From Gemmatimonadota bacterium (GTDB lineage Bacteria; Gemmatimonadota; Gemmatimonadetes; Gemmatimonadales; GWC2-71-9), in NCBI GenBank assembly GCA_003220905.1, contig QHTS01000037.1, positions 1 through 14,327 on the forward strand: DNA of 14,327 bases. The letters run 5' to 3'. Under the pieces are notes generated by a model. It saw only the letters and a list, made by a program, of their open reading frames with translations. It had not been told where the DNA came from and did no database searches. How positions within the stretch are numbered: the first letter of the stretch is position 1; every line of letters begins with the position of its first letter. This document shows positions 1-6,272 of this stretch, one piece after another. A program made the translations under genes and the position numbers.

Positions 1-1
1 A

Positions 2-103
2 CGCATGGGCGCCGCCGGGAGGGCGGCGGTGGCGACGCACTACAACTGGGATCGGGTCGCGGCCGACCTGGTCCGCATCGACCGGGAGTTCCGCAGGCCC
101 TGA
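2..103 (+). CDS. C-terminal end of a GT4-type glycosyltransferase (partial)
   Basis: Only the last 33 codons are present; the gene enters from the left edge and ends at TGA 101-103. The tail carries a run reading ATHYNWDRVAADL. The next gene ends with the equivalent run ETHFNWDRVVRDL, preceded in both by a Gly/Arg-rich helix (GAAGRAAV here, QNGRRAV there). This places the fragment at the C-terminal helix of a GT-B fold, family 4 glycosyltransferase that is a paralogue of its neighbour. Donor and acceptor cannot be inferred. The 47-base gap to the next possible start suggests co-transcription. Confidence 0.7.
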   Translation, partial: RMGAAGRAAVATHYNWDRVAADLVRIDREFRRP

Positions 104-150
104 CGCAGATTGCTCCGAGAGGACGCTTTCCGTTAGCATTCGGCACGCCC

Positions 151-1359
151 ATGCGCCAGCCTCTCCCGGGACCCTCGCGGTTGACGACCATGTTGTTGGC
201 GCAGGATTTCCCTCCGATGGGCGGAGGTATCGCGCGCTTGCATGGCGAGCTCGCCCGGCGCTTTCCTCCAGGCGAGCTGATCGTCTCGACTCCGGCCGAT
301 CGCGATGCCTCCGATGTGGACGGCACCTTTCCCGCGGTGATCGATCGACTCCCGATCTCCGCCCGCAGTACCAAGACGCTGCCGGGGTTGCTGTTGTGGT
401 CGCGTCGGGCCGCGAGCCTCGCGCGCCAACACCGGGTGCGCTTCGTGTATTGCGGCAACGTCAAGCCCGCAGGCTATCCTGCGCGCTGGGTGTACGAGCG
501 GGTACGCGTCCCTTATGGTCTCCTGCTGTACGGCGGCGACCTCTTGAGCGAGCAGCACAAGATTCGCCAGTCGGCGTTCAAGCGCCGCACCGCCCGGGTC
601 ATCTTCGGCGGGGCCGCGGTGCTCGTGGCGATCAGCGACTGGACGCGGGACTTGACGCTCACCGTGCTCGGCGAGCTGGGCCTGGACGCGCACAGTCAGC
701 GCCTCCGCGTGGTGCACATGGGCACCGATCCAACGCAGTTCCGCCCGGGCGTGGAGACCGCCACGCTTCGCAAGCGCGCCGAACTGCCGGACCGCGGCAC
801 CCGCTGGCTGGTGACCGTGGCGCGGCTCGAGCAGCTCAAGGGGATCGATACGGTGATTCAGGCGCTCCCGGCAATCCTCGAGCGGGCGCCCGACGTCGGC
901 TACGTGATTGCCGGCCGCGGTCCCGATCGGGAGCGACTGGAGAGGCTGGCCCACAAGCTCGGGGTCGCGGACCGCGTGCGGTTTCTGGGCCTCGTTGGCG
1001 ACCAGGATTTGCCGGCCGTCTACAACCTGGGATCCGTGTACCTCGGCATGTCGCGGCGCGTGGGACGTATGGACGTGGAGGGCTTCGGGATCTCGCTGGT
1101 CGAGGCGTCGGCCTGCGGGCTGCCGGTGGTGGCCGGGAATTCGGGGGGCATCCCCGACGCGGTGCGCGACGGGGAGACGGGCATTCTCGTGCCGCCGGAA
1201 GACCCGGCAGCGCTCGCGGCAGCAGTCTGCCGGGTGCTCACCGACCGGGAGCTCGCGGCCCAGCTGGGACAGAACGGGCGGCGTGCCGTCGAAACGCACT
1301 TTAACTGGGACCGCGTCGTGCGGGACCTGCGGGCCATCGAATCTGAGGTGGTCTCCTAG
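151..1359 (+). CDS. Glycosyltransferase family 4 (GT-B, retaining)
   Basis: The 402-residue product has the usual length and order of a GT4 enzyme, which moves a sugar from a nucleotide-sugar donor to a lipid or saccharide acceptor at the cytoplasmic membrane face. An N-terminal Rossmann domain has the glycine loop GGGIARLHGEL (24-34). The C-terminal donor-binding domain opens with VARLEQLKG, where R225 and K230 are the expected phosphate-binding residues. The E-x7-E motif EGFGISLVE has E310 and E318, followed by the conserved GLPVVAGNSGGIPDAV stretch. The resemblance is to PimB-like mannosyltransferases, but the substrate is unknown. The start is uncertain: ATG 151 has no clear Shine-Dalgarno sequence, and ATG 190 (M14), just before the first beta strand, is an alternative. 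It lies between two other glycosyltransferases and probably belongs to an exopolysaccharide, O-antigen or glycolipid cluster extending to the left. Confidence 0.88.
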   Translation: MRQPLPGPSRLTTMLLAQDFPPMGGGIARLHGELARRFPPGELIVSTPADRDASDVDGTFPAVIDRLPISARSTKTLPGLLLWSRRAASLARQHRVRFVYCGNVKPAGYPARWVYERVRVPYGLLLYGGDLLSEQHKIRQSAFKRRTARVIFGGAAVLVAISDWTRDLTLTVLGELGLDAHSQRLRVVHMGTDPTQFRPGVETATLRKRAELPDRGTRWLVTVARLEQLKGIDTVIQALPAILERAPDVGYVIAGRGPDRERLERLAHKLGVADRVRFLGLVGDQDLPAVYNLGSVYLGMSRRVGRMDVEGFGISLVEASACGLPVVAGNSGGIPDAVRDGETGILVPPEDPAALAAAVCRVLTDRELAAQLGQNGRRAVETHFNWDRVVRDLRAIESEVVS

Positions 1360-1382
1360 GACGCCCTCCTTCCTGCTACGAG

Positions 1383-2360
1383 ATGGATGACGTCCGCTGG
1401 TTCGCGCCGAATCGGTTCTGCACGCTCGTCGTTCCGCGCCTGCGTGACCGCGGCCTCTCGATCGCGCTGGACGGTGACAGGCCGGCGCGGCTCGCGATCG
1501 CGATGGATGCGCAGGTGGCCGCGGACGCGTGCCGCTACGCTGTCCGGCACCGCTGCCCGCTCATTCACTATGTGTGGGACCTGCCGCCCTGGTGGCTCGG
1601 GCGCGGCCGTCATGACTGGGTGTGGCTGGTGGCGGGACGCTACGTCTGGCTGCCGCGCTTGGGCCGCCGTTACGCGGCGCGCCGCGGCTTCTACAGCCGC
1701 CTGCGCTACGTCGCGGCGCATGCCGCGGCGGTCTGGGTACCCAGCACCGCCACGGCGACCAGCGTGCGAGAGCGGTTAGGGGTGGACTGCCGCCAGGTGC
1801 CCTTTTGCTTCGATTCAGACAGGTTCACGCCGGGCCCCCCCCCGGCGCGCAGACGCGGAGTGCTCAGTGTGTCGCGTCTCACGCCGCAGAAAAACCACGC
1901 AGCGGTGATTCGCGCCGCCGCGCGGTTCGAGCCCAGGATGCCGGTGCGGATCATCGGAAGCGGCCCGGAACAGGGGTCGCTCGAGCGCCTGGCCGCGGAG
2001 CTGGGCGTGCCGTGCACCGTCGAGTCCGACCGCTCGGAGTCGGAAGTCCTGGCGGCGTACCGTGTCGCTGAGGTGGTGGTTTGCCCCAGCACCTTCGAAG
2101 GCTTCGGGCTCACGCCCATGGAAGCGATCGCGACCGCCACCCCGGTGGTTGCGTCGGACATCCCGCCCCATCGTGAGTTTCTCGGGACGTCGCCCCACTT
2201 CTTCACCCTCGATGACGACGAGAGCCTGGTGGCGGCCATCGAGGCCGCGCGCGCGGGTCCGCCACCGGGGCGGGGGGTGCTGTCCCGGGTGACCATCGAG
2301 GCGGCGGCCGAGCGGTTCTCCGACGGCCTGATGCCGTATCTGCGCCGAGCGCGGCGCTAG
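1383..2360 (+). CDS. Glycosyltransferase family 4, short N-terminal domain
   Basis: The 325-residue product has a clear GT4 C-terminal domain: LSVSRLTPQKNH (161-172) with the donor-phosphate residues R165 and K170, GSGPEQ at 192-197, and the E-x7-E motif EGFGLTPME with E239 and E247. The N-terminal domain is shorter than usual and lacks the glycine-rich acceptor loop; it carries an aromatic patch HYVWDLPPWWLG (62-73). ATG 1383 is the first start codon after an in-frame stop at 1344-1346, so no longer form exists. It follows the previous glycosyltransferase by 23 bases and is likely co-transcribed. A run of nine C at 1835-1843 (Gly-Pro-Pro-Pro) sits in the interdomain linker. Its TAG stop overlaps the stop of the converging patatin gene in a shared CTAG. 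Family assignment is firm; the substrate is unknown. Confidence 0.85.
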   Translation: MDDVRWFAPNRFCTLVVPRLRDRGLSIALDGDRPARLAIAMDAQVAADACRYAVRHRCPLIHYVWDLPPWWLGRGRHDWVWLVAGRYVWLPRLGRRYAARRGFYSRLRYVAAHAAAVWVPSTATATSVRERLGVDCRQVPFCFDSDRFTPGPPPARRRGVLSVSRLTPQKNHAAVIRAAARFEPRMPVRIIGSGPEQGSLERLAAELGVPCTVESDRSESEVLAAYRVAEVVVCPSTFEGFGLTPMEAIATATPVVASDIPPHREFLGTSPHFFTLDDDESLVAAIEAARAGPPPGRGVLSRVTIEAAAERFSDGLMPYLRRARR

Positions 2361-3439
2361 CTGGCGGCGCCGGCGGCCTTCGGGGTCGCCGCCGGCCGCG
2401 CGCCGATGGCGTACGTGGGGCAGTGCCGGATGAATTCGCCGTCGATCGGGGACCACTCCTGGTCCGGCCGCGTGACGACGGCCTTGCCCTGCGCGTCGAG
2501 CACGAACATGCCGGGCGGTGCCTGCACCAGGCAGGCGCCGCAGCCGATGCAACGCTCGCGCTGCACCCGCACCGTGACGGAGCGTCGCGGGTGGACGCCG
2601 GGGTCGCCCCGCGCCGGCCATTCCTCCGGCCGGTCGAGCGCGGCGATCGTCGCGCGGTAGCCTTCGTCCACCACCTCGCGCAGATGGTCGAAGTCGAAGG
2701 CCGAGATGTGCTCGACGCGCGGGTGGATATAGTAGATCGGCGGCGTCGTCCACTCGCGCAGCCGCAGCTCGAGGATGGCCTGCATCGCGATCTCCGCCGC
2801 CCGCGCGAATACCGAAGCGAAGCCTTCGTCCTGGGTGTCCGCCCGGAAGGCGTTCGAGGCGGACACATCCACCGCGATGATCAGGTCCGCGCCGAGGATG
2901 CGCGCCGTGCCGACCGGCAGGTTGTCCACCGTGGCGCCATCCATGTAGAACCGCCCGCGGATCTCGCGGGGGGGGAGGTACCCCGGCAGCGCGCAAGAGG
3001 CGAACACTGCGTCCTTCACCGGCACCTCGTCGAGCCCCTCGAGCCCCCAGAACACCTGCATCCCCGAGTTCAAGTCCACCGTGTTGACGATCAAGCGGTT
3101 GCGCAGGTCCTGGAAGGTGATGTTGCCGAGGAGGCGGTCGAGCAGGTGGTCGAGCGGCTCGCGACGGAACAGGGCGGGGGCCCGCATCCGTTTGAACGCC
3201 ATATCGGCGTGAGCGCGCGCGAAGACGTCCTTGCGCTGCAGGCCGAGGGCGATCTCGCGCAGCTCCGCGATGCTCTTCCCGGCGGACCATGCGGCGCCCA
3301 CCAGCGCGCCCACGCTCGACCCGACGACCTGCGACGGCACGAGCCCGCGCTCGGTCAGTGCCTGCAGCACGCCGACGTGCGCGACGCCTTTCATGCCCCC
3401 GCCGCCCAGCACGAGGGTGAACTGGGTTTGATTGTTCAC
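2357..3439 (-). CDS. Patatin-like phospholipase fused to a C-terminal [4Fe-4S] ferredoxin domain
   Basis: The N-terminal part is a patatin-family Ser-Asp dyad hydrolase: oxyanion motif GGGGMKG (12-18), nucleophile motif GSSVG (S42) and the DGA motif (D167 in YMDGATVDN). It is expected to hydrolyse acyl esters of phospholipids or other lipids; no signal peptide is obvious. After residue 280 comes a second domain, RERCIGCGACLV, with C297, C300 and C303 and a remote C340 in HCPTYAIGA. That is a complete ligand set for one [4Fe-4S] cluster of the single-cluster ferredoxin type (Fer4_13-like). Patatins normally lack this domain. The start is a choice: GTG 3439 gives a normal patatin N-terminus (LVLGGGGMKG at residue 9). 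The frame stays open to ATG 3511, adding 24 non-patatin-like residues, but that ATG overlaps the divergent permease start. The stop overlaps the converging glycosyltransferase. The role is unknown; electron-transfer or redox-gated lipid chemistry is possible. Confidence 0.85.
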   Translation of the reverse strand: MNNQTQFTLVLGGGGMKGVAHVGVLQALTERGLVPSQVVGSSVGALVGAAWSAGKSIAELREIALGLQRKDVFARAHADMAFKRMRAPALFRREPLDHLLDRLLGNITFQDLRNRLIVNTVDLNSGMQVFWGLEGLDEVPVKDAVFASCALPGYLPPREIRGRFYMDGATVDNLPVGTARILGADLIIAVDVSASNAFRADTQDEGFASVFARAAEIAMQAILELRLREWTTPPIYYIHPRVEHISAFDFDHLREVVDEGYRATIAALDRPEEWPARGDPGVHPRRSVTVRVQRERCIGCGACLVQAPPGMFVLDAQGKAVVTRPDQEWSPIDGEFIRHCPTYAIGARPAATPKAAGAAS

Positions 3440-3509
3440 GTGACCCGCCGCTTGCCCGGGAGGTGAGCCTCCGAGTAACGTAGTCGTGGCCCCCAGCCCC
3501 GCGCTACTC

Positions 3510-4325
3510 ATGCGTCATCGCGTTGTACGGAACCGTTGGACACTGGCTGGTCTCGCCCTCGTGACGCTGCTCGGGCTGGCGGCGCTCGCCGCGCCGTGGC
3601 TGGCGCCCGGCGATCCGACCCGCGGCGATCTCGCCGCCGCGCTGCGCTCGCCCTCGATGGCGTACCTGCTCGGCACCGATGCCCAGGGCCGGGACGTGCT
3701 GACCCGCGTGCTGTTCGGGGCCCGGCTGTCGCTCGCGGTAGGCCTCGCGAGCCAGGTGATCGCCCTCGCCGCGGGCCTCGCGCTCGGCCTCACGGCCGGC
3801 TTCTACGGCCGCTGGGTCGACGCCGTGGTGATGCGCGTCGCCGACGTGACCCTCGCATTCCCGTCGCTGCTCCTCCTCATCGCCGTCGCCGCCGCCGTGC
3901 GGCCGTCGCTCCCGGTCGTGTGTGTCGTGATCGGGCTCGTGGGCTGGGCAGGGATGGCGCGGCTGGTGCGCGGGCAGGTGCTCGTGGCGCGCGGGCTCGA
4001 CTATGTGCAAGCGGCCCGTGCCCTTGGCGCGTCCGACGCGCGGCTCGTGGCGCGGCACGTCCTCCCCAATGTCCTCGGGCCGGTCATCATCGCGGCGACC
4101 CTCGGGGTCGGCGGCGCGATCATGGCGGAGGCGGCCCTCTCGTTCGTGGGCCTGGGCGCGCAGCCACCGACGCCGTCCTGGGGCGCCATGATCGCGGAGG
4201 GACGGGATCTGCTGCGGGTCGCGCCGTGGGTGTCGCTCTTCCCGGGGCTCGCCATCGGCGTCACCGTGCTGGGCGTCAATCTCGTGGGCGACGGGCTGCG
4301 CGACGCGCTGGACGTCAGAGCATGA
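3510..4325 (+). CDS. DppC/OppC-type ABC transporter permease
   Basis: The 271-residue product is an inner-membrane permease of the dipeptide/oligopeptide/nickel ABC importer family. Visible marks are the N-terminal OppC-like segment (first TM about 11-31), the family signature LGTDAQGRDVLTRVLFGAR (54-72), several further hydrophobic segments, the EAA loop for the ATPase (DYVQAARALGASDARLVARH, 164-183), and the C-terminal VNLVGDGLRDALD. The length is complete. ATG 3510 is preferred because MRHRVVRNRWTLAG matches the family's basic N-terminus; GTG 3486 would add eight residues. No DppB-type permease, binding protein or ATPase is visible: upstream is a divergent gene and downstream a PLP enzyme, so its partners must lie elsewhere. 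Its stop overlaps the next start (ATGA), implying translational coupling. The transported substrate is unknown. Confidence 0.88.
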   Translation: MRHRVVRNRWTLAGLALVTLLGLAALAAPWLAPGDPTRGDLAAALRSPSMAYLLGTDAQGRDVLTRVLFGARLSLAVGLASQVIALAAGLALGLTAGFYGRWVDAVVMRVADVTLAFPSLLLLIAVAAAVRPSLPVVCVVIGLVGWAGMARLVRGQVLVARGLDYVQAARALGASDARLVARHVLPNVLGPVIIAATLGVGGAIMAEAALSFVGLGAQPPTPSWGAMIAEGRDLLRVAPWVSLFPGLAIGVTVLGVNLVGDGLRDALDVRA

Positions 4326-5509
4326 CCGACATCGCGTACCACCCGACCCGGCTGCGCGCCCTGCGCGATCAGTTCCGCGCGCTGCGCGCCGCGGAGTTCC
4401 CGTGGACTGCGGACACCGTCTACTTGAACAACGCCTCCATCGGCCCCATCCCCGAGCGCACGCGCCGCGCCCTGGACGAATTCACTGCGAAGCGGACCGC
4501 TCCGCACCTCCTCCCGGACCGGGAGCTCCAGGCGGGACTGCAGGCGGCGCGCGTGGCCGTGGCTCGGTTCCTCAACGCCGAGCCGGACGAGATCGCGCTC
4601 GCGACCAACACCAGCCACGGCCTGAACCTCGCGGCCCGCGCGCTGCCCTTGCAGCGTGGCGACGTGGTCCTCGTCTCGGACCGTGAGTTCCCGGCGAACG
4701 TGTATCCCTGGATGCTGCTCAAGAAGCAGGGCGTCGACGTCGAGCTCGCACCCTGCACCCCCGAGGGCTGGCCCGACGAGGACTACCTCGTCGAGCGCCT
4801 GCACGACCCACGGGTACGCGTGCTCGCGGTGTCCTTCGTCCAGTTCTCGAACGGCTACCGCGCCGATCTCGCCCGGCTCGGCGCCGCCTGCCGCGCCAAC
4901 GGCACGTTTCTCGTGGTGGACGGGATTCAGGGAGTGGGGAACTCGGTGCTCGACGTCCGCGAGACGCCGGTCGACATCCTCGCGTGCGGCGGGCAGAAGT
5001 GGCTGCTCGCGCCTTGGGGATCCGGGTTTGTCTACGTGCGGCGGGAGCTCATCTCGGTACTCGAGCCCGCCGTCGCCGGCTGGATGGCGTTCGAGGGGAC
5101 CGACGACTTCTCGCGACTCACCGAGTACAACCCCACCTTCCGCTCCGACGCCCGTCGCTTCGAGATGGTGACGCTCCCCTTCCAGGATTTCTACGGGATG
5201 ACCGCCTCGGTCGGCATGCTCGCGGAGCTCGGCATCGACGACATCGCGCAGTACGCCCGAGTTCTGCACGAGCCGGTGTTCCGCTGGGCCGACGAGACCG
5301 GCGTCCGCGTCGTATCACCGCGCGCGGAGACGCACCGCTCCGCGATCATCTGCCTCGCCCCCGCGCACCCCGTCGAGGCCTACCACGCGCTGAAACGGGC
5401 GCATGTCGTATGCTCGCTGCGCGAGGGTGCCATCCGGCTCGCGCCGCATTGCTACAACACCGTGGAAGAGCTCGAGCGGGTGCTGGACGTACTCGACCAG
5501 TTAGAGTAA
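4322..5509 (+). CDS. Aminotransferase class V-fold PLP-dependent enzyme
   Basis: The 395-residue product is a fold-type I PLP enzyme of the class V group (isopenicillin-N epimerase / cysteine desulfurase / kynureninase-like). Motifs in order: YLNNASIGPIP (34-44, substrate-binding start of the family), NTSHGLNL (96-103, cofactor phosphate), VVDGIQGVG (D200 to pyridine N, Q203), and GGQKW with K226 as the Schiff-base lysine. Near the C-terminus is REGAIRLAPHCYNT (367-380). The desulfurase active-site loop with its catalytic Cys is absent there, and the REGxIRxxPHxYNT form resembles epimerase- and kynureninase-like members, so a cysteine desulfurase is unlikely. The reaction is unknown. ATG 4322 overlaps the permease stop as ATGA. 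The frame is open far upstream, but that part is antisense-like and inside the permease gene. Coupling to a peptide-type permease hints at amino acid or amino-compound metabolism; this is inference. Confidence 0.85.
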   Translation: MTDIAYHPTRLRALRDQFRALRAAEFPWTADTVYLNNASIGPIPERTRRALDEFTAKRTAPHLLPDRELQAGLQAARVAVARFLNAEPDEIALATNTSHGLNLAARALPLQRGDVVLVSDREFPANVYPWMLLKKQGVDVELAPCTPEGWPDEDYLVERLHDPRVRVLAVSFVQFSNGYRADLARLGAACRANGTFLVVDGIQGVGNSVLDVRETPVDILACGGQKWLLAPWGSGFVYVRRELISVLEPAVAGWMAFEGTDDFSRLTEYNPTFRSDARRFEMVTLPFQDFYGMTASVGMLAELGIDDIAQYARVLHEPVFRWADETGVRVVSPRAETHRSAIICLAPAHPVEAYHALKRAHVVCSLREGAIRLAPHCYNTVEELERVLDVLDQLE

Positions 5510-5588
5510 AGCGTTACACGACGCCACGACGCCACGTTGCACGAGAGCCTGTTTCGTGGAACGTGGCGTCGTGGCGTCATGCAACGCT
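5510..5588. repeat. Long near-perfect inverted repeat (35-position stem, 9-base loop)
   Basis: The left arm 5510-5544 pairs with 5554-5588 at 32 of 35 positions; mismatches are at 5516/5582, 5519/5579 and 5539/5559. The loop is GAGCCTGTT (5545-5553). Each arm contains a tandem octamer, CGACGCCA twice (5519-5534 on the plus strand). It begins one base after the aminotransferase stop, and its right arm supplies the last codons and stop of the converging membrane-protein gene. The position between convergent genes suits a bidirectional transcription terminator, but there is no U-tract and the stem is much longer than usual. A dispersed palindromic element (REP- or MITE-like) is the alternative. 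Confidence 0.8.
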
Positions 5589-6230
5589 CTCCCGGTGCTT
5601 GTCCCCCCACCCCGCCCATCCGACAAACAGCCACCCGAAGATGATCCCGCCGATCGCCAGCGCGACCTGCGTCGGCGGCGGGGGACTAAAGAGCGAGCCG
5701 ACGTACGACAGCACGAGCAGCGCGATGAGCGCCCAGAACCCGTAGCGTCCGATTCGGTCACGCGCGCGGGTCGCCGTGGCGTAGAGCCAAAGCCCCGCGA
5801 CGAACATGACGCCCTCGACGACGATCGTCCCGGCCACGGAGTTCCAGAGACCGAGCCCCAGCGGCGTGCCGCCCGGGTACAGCGGCATGTCGGGCCGGTG
5901 AGTGACGAAGTCGAGCACCCAATGGCTCACGACCAGGAGCGCCCCCACGAGCGCCGCGCGCCCCTCGCCGGTGCGCATGCGGTAGAAGAGCGCGAACAGG
6001 GCGCCCCATCCGATGAGCGTGATCAGGCTGTGCGAGATCGGGATCGAGTCGAGCCACAGCGTCAGGAACGGGTTCGGCCCCGGCACGACGTGTGCCTGCT
6101 CCCACCCTACCAGCAGGAACACCGGCCAGAGCAGATCCGCGAGCGACGCCGCGGCGAACAGCGTGCCCAGAGAGGTCCTCGGCGCGGCGCGCTTGGCCGC
6201 GAGCGCGAGAGCGTAGTGGCCGATGAACAT
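5577..6230 (-). CDS. Multi-spanning membrane protein, YdjM-like (membrane-bound metal-dependent hydrolase family)
   Basis: The 217-residue hydrophobic protein has five or so membrane segments and a pattern of polar residues typical of the YdjM/DUF457 group: FIGHYALA (H5), ADLLWP (D32), ISHSL (H67) and SHWVLDFVTHRPDMP (H103, D107, H111). The His/Asp set suggests an intramembrane metal site, but the enzymatic activity of the family is mostly annotation by similarity, so no reaction is claimed. The start is well supported: GGGAG lies six bases before the ATG at 6230. It lies 42 bases downstream of tyrS on the same strand and may be read through from it. The C-terminal residues (HRESVA) and the TGA stop fall in the right arm of the long hairpin at 5510-5588, so the present C-terminus may have been set by that element. 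Confidence 0.7.
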   Translation of the reverse strand: MFIGHYALALAAKRAAPRTSLGTLFAAASLADLLWPVFLLVGWEQAHVVPGPNPFLTLWLDSIPISHSLITLIGWGALFALFYRMRTGEGRAALVGALLVVSHWVLDFVTHRPDMPLYPGGTPLGLGLWNSVAGTIVVEGVMFVAGLWLYATATRARDRIGRYGFWALIALLVLSYVGSLFSPPPPTQVALAIGGIIFGWLFVGWAGWGDKHRESVA

Positions 6231-6272
6231 CGCGATCTCCCTTGATATCCCGATGTGCCGTGATTATGCCGG

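Noticed and set aside
110..139. Possible promoter TTGCTC, 18 bases, TAGCAT before the first full glycosyltransferase
   Set aside because: Only three of six bases match at -35 and four of six at -10, in a position where read-through from the upstream paralogue is likely.
133..1299. Long open frame on the minus strand opposite the first glycosyltransferase
   Set aside because: It mirrors a gene with clear GT4 motifs, has no recognisable domain and shows Arg/His/Pro-rich composition typical of antisense frames in GC-rich DNA.
1815..3290. 491-codon minus-strand frame spanning the second glycosyltransferase and most of the patatin gene
   Set aside because: It overlaps two genes with intact catalytic motifs in other frames and consists largely of low-complexity Arg/Ala/Gly sequence.
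3437..3442. CACGTG palindrome beside the patatin GTG start
   Set aside because: A six-base palindrome is expected by chance; no second copy or known bacterial operator pattern was seen nearby.
2423..3466. 347-codon plus-strand frame opposite the patatin gene
   Set aside because: The opposite strand carries the patatin and ferredoxin motifs; this frame has none.
3536..4321. Upstream in-frame extension of the PLP enzyme
   Set aside because: The extension is an alternative-frame reading of the permease gene, Arg/Gly-rich and without family similarity; the ATG at 4322 starts a normal N-terminus.
4322..5509. Cysteine desulfurase (SufS/IscS) assignment for the PLP enzyme, possibly feeding the patatin's iron-sulfur cluster
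   Set aside because: The desulfurase active-site cysteine loop is not present; the C-terminal motif REGxIRxxPHxYNT points to another class V branch.
5556..6245. Plus-strand frame opposite the membrane-protein gene
   Set aside because: The minus-strand protein has a Shine-Dalgarno sequence, TM segments and His/Asp motifs; the plus-strand reading is charged low-complexity sequence.
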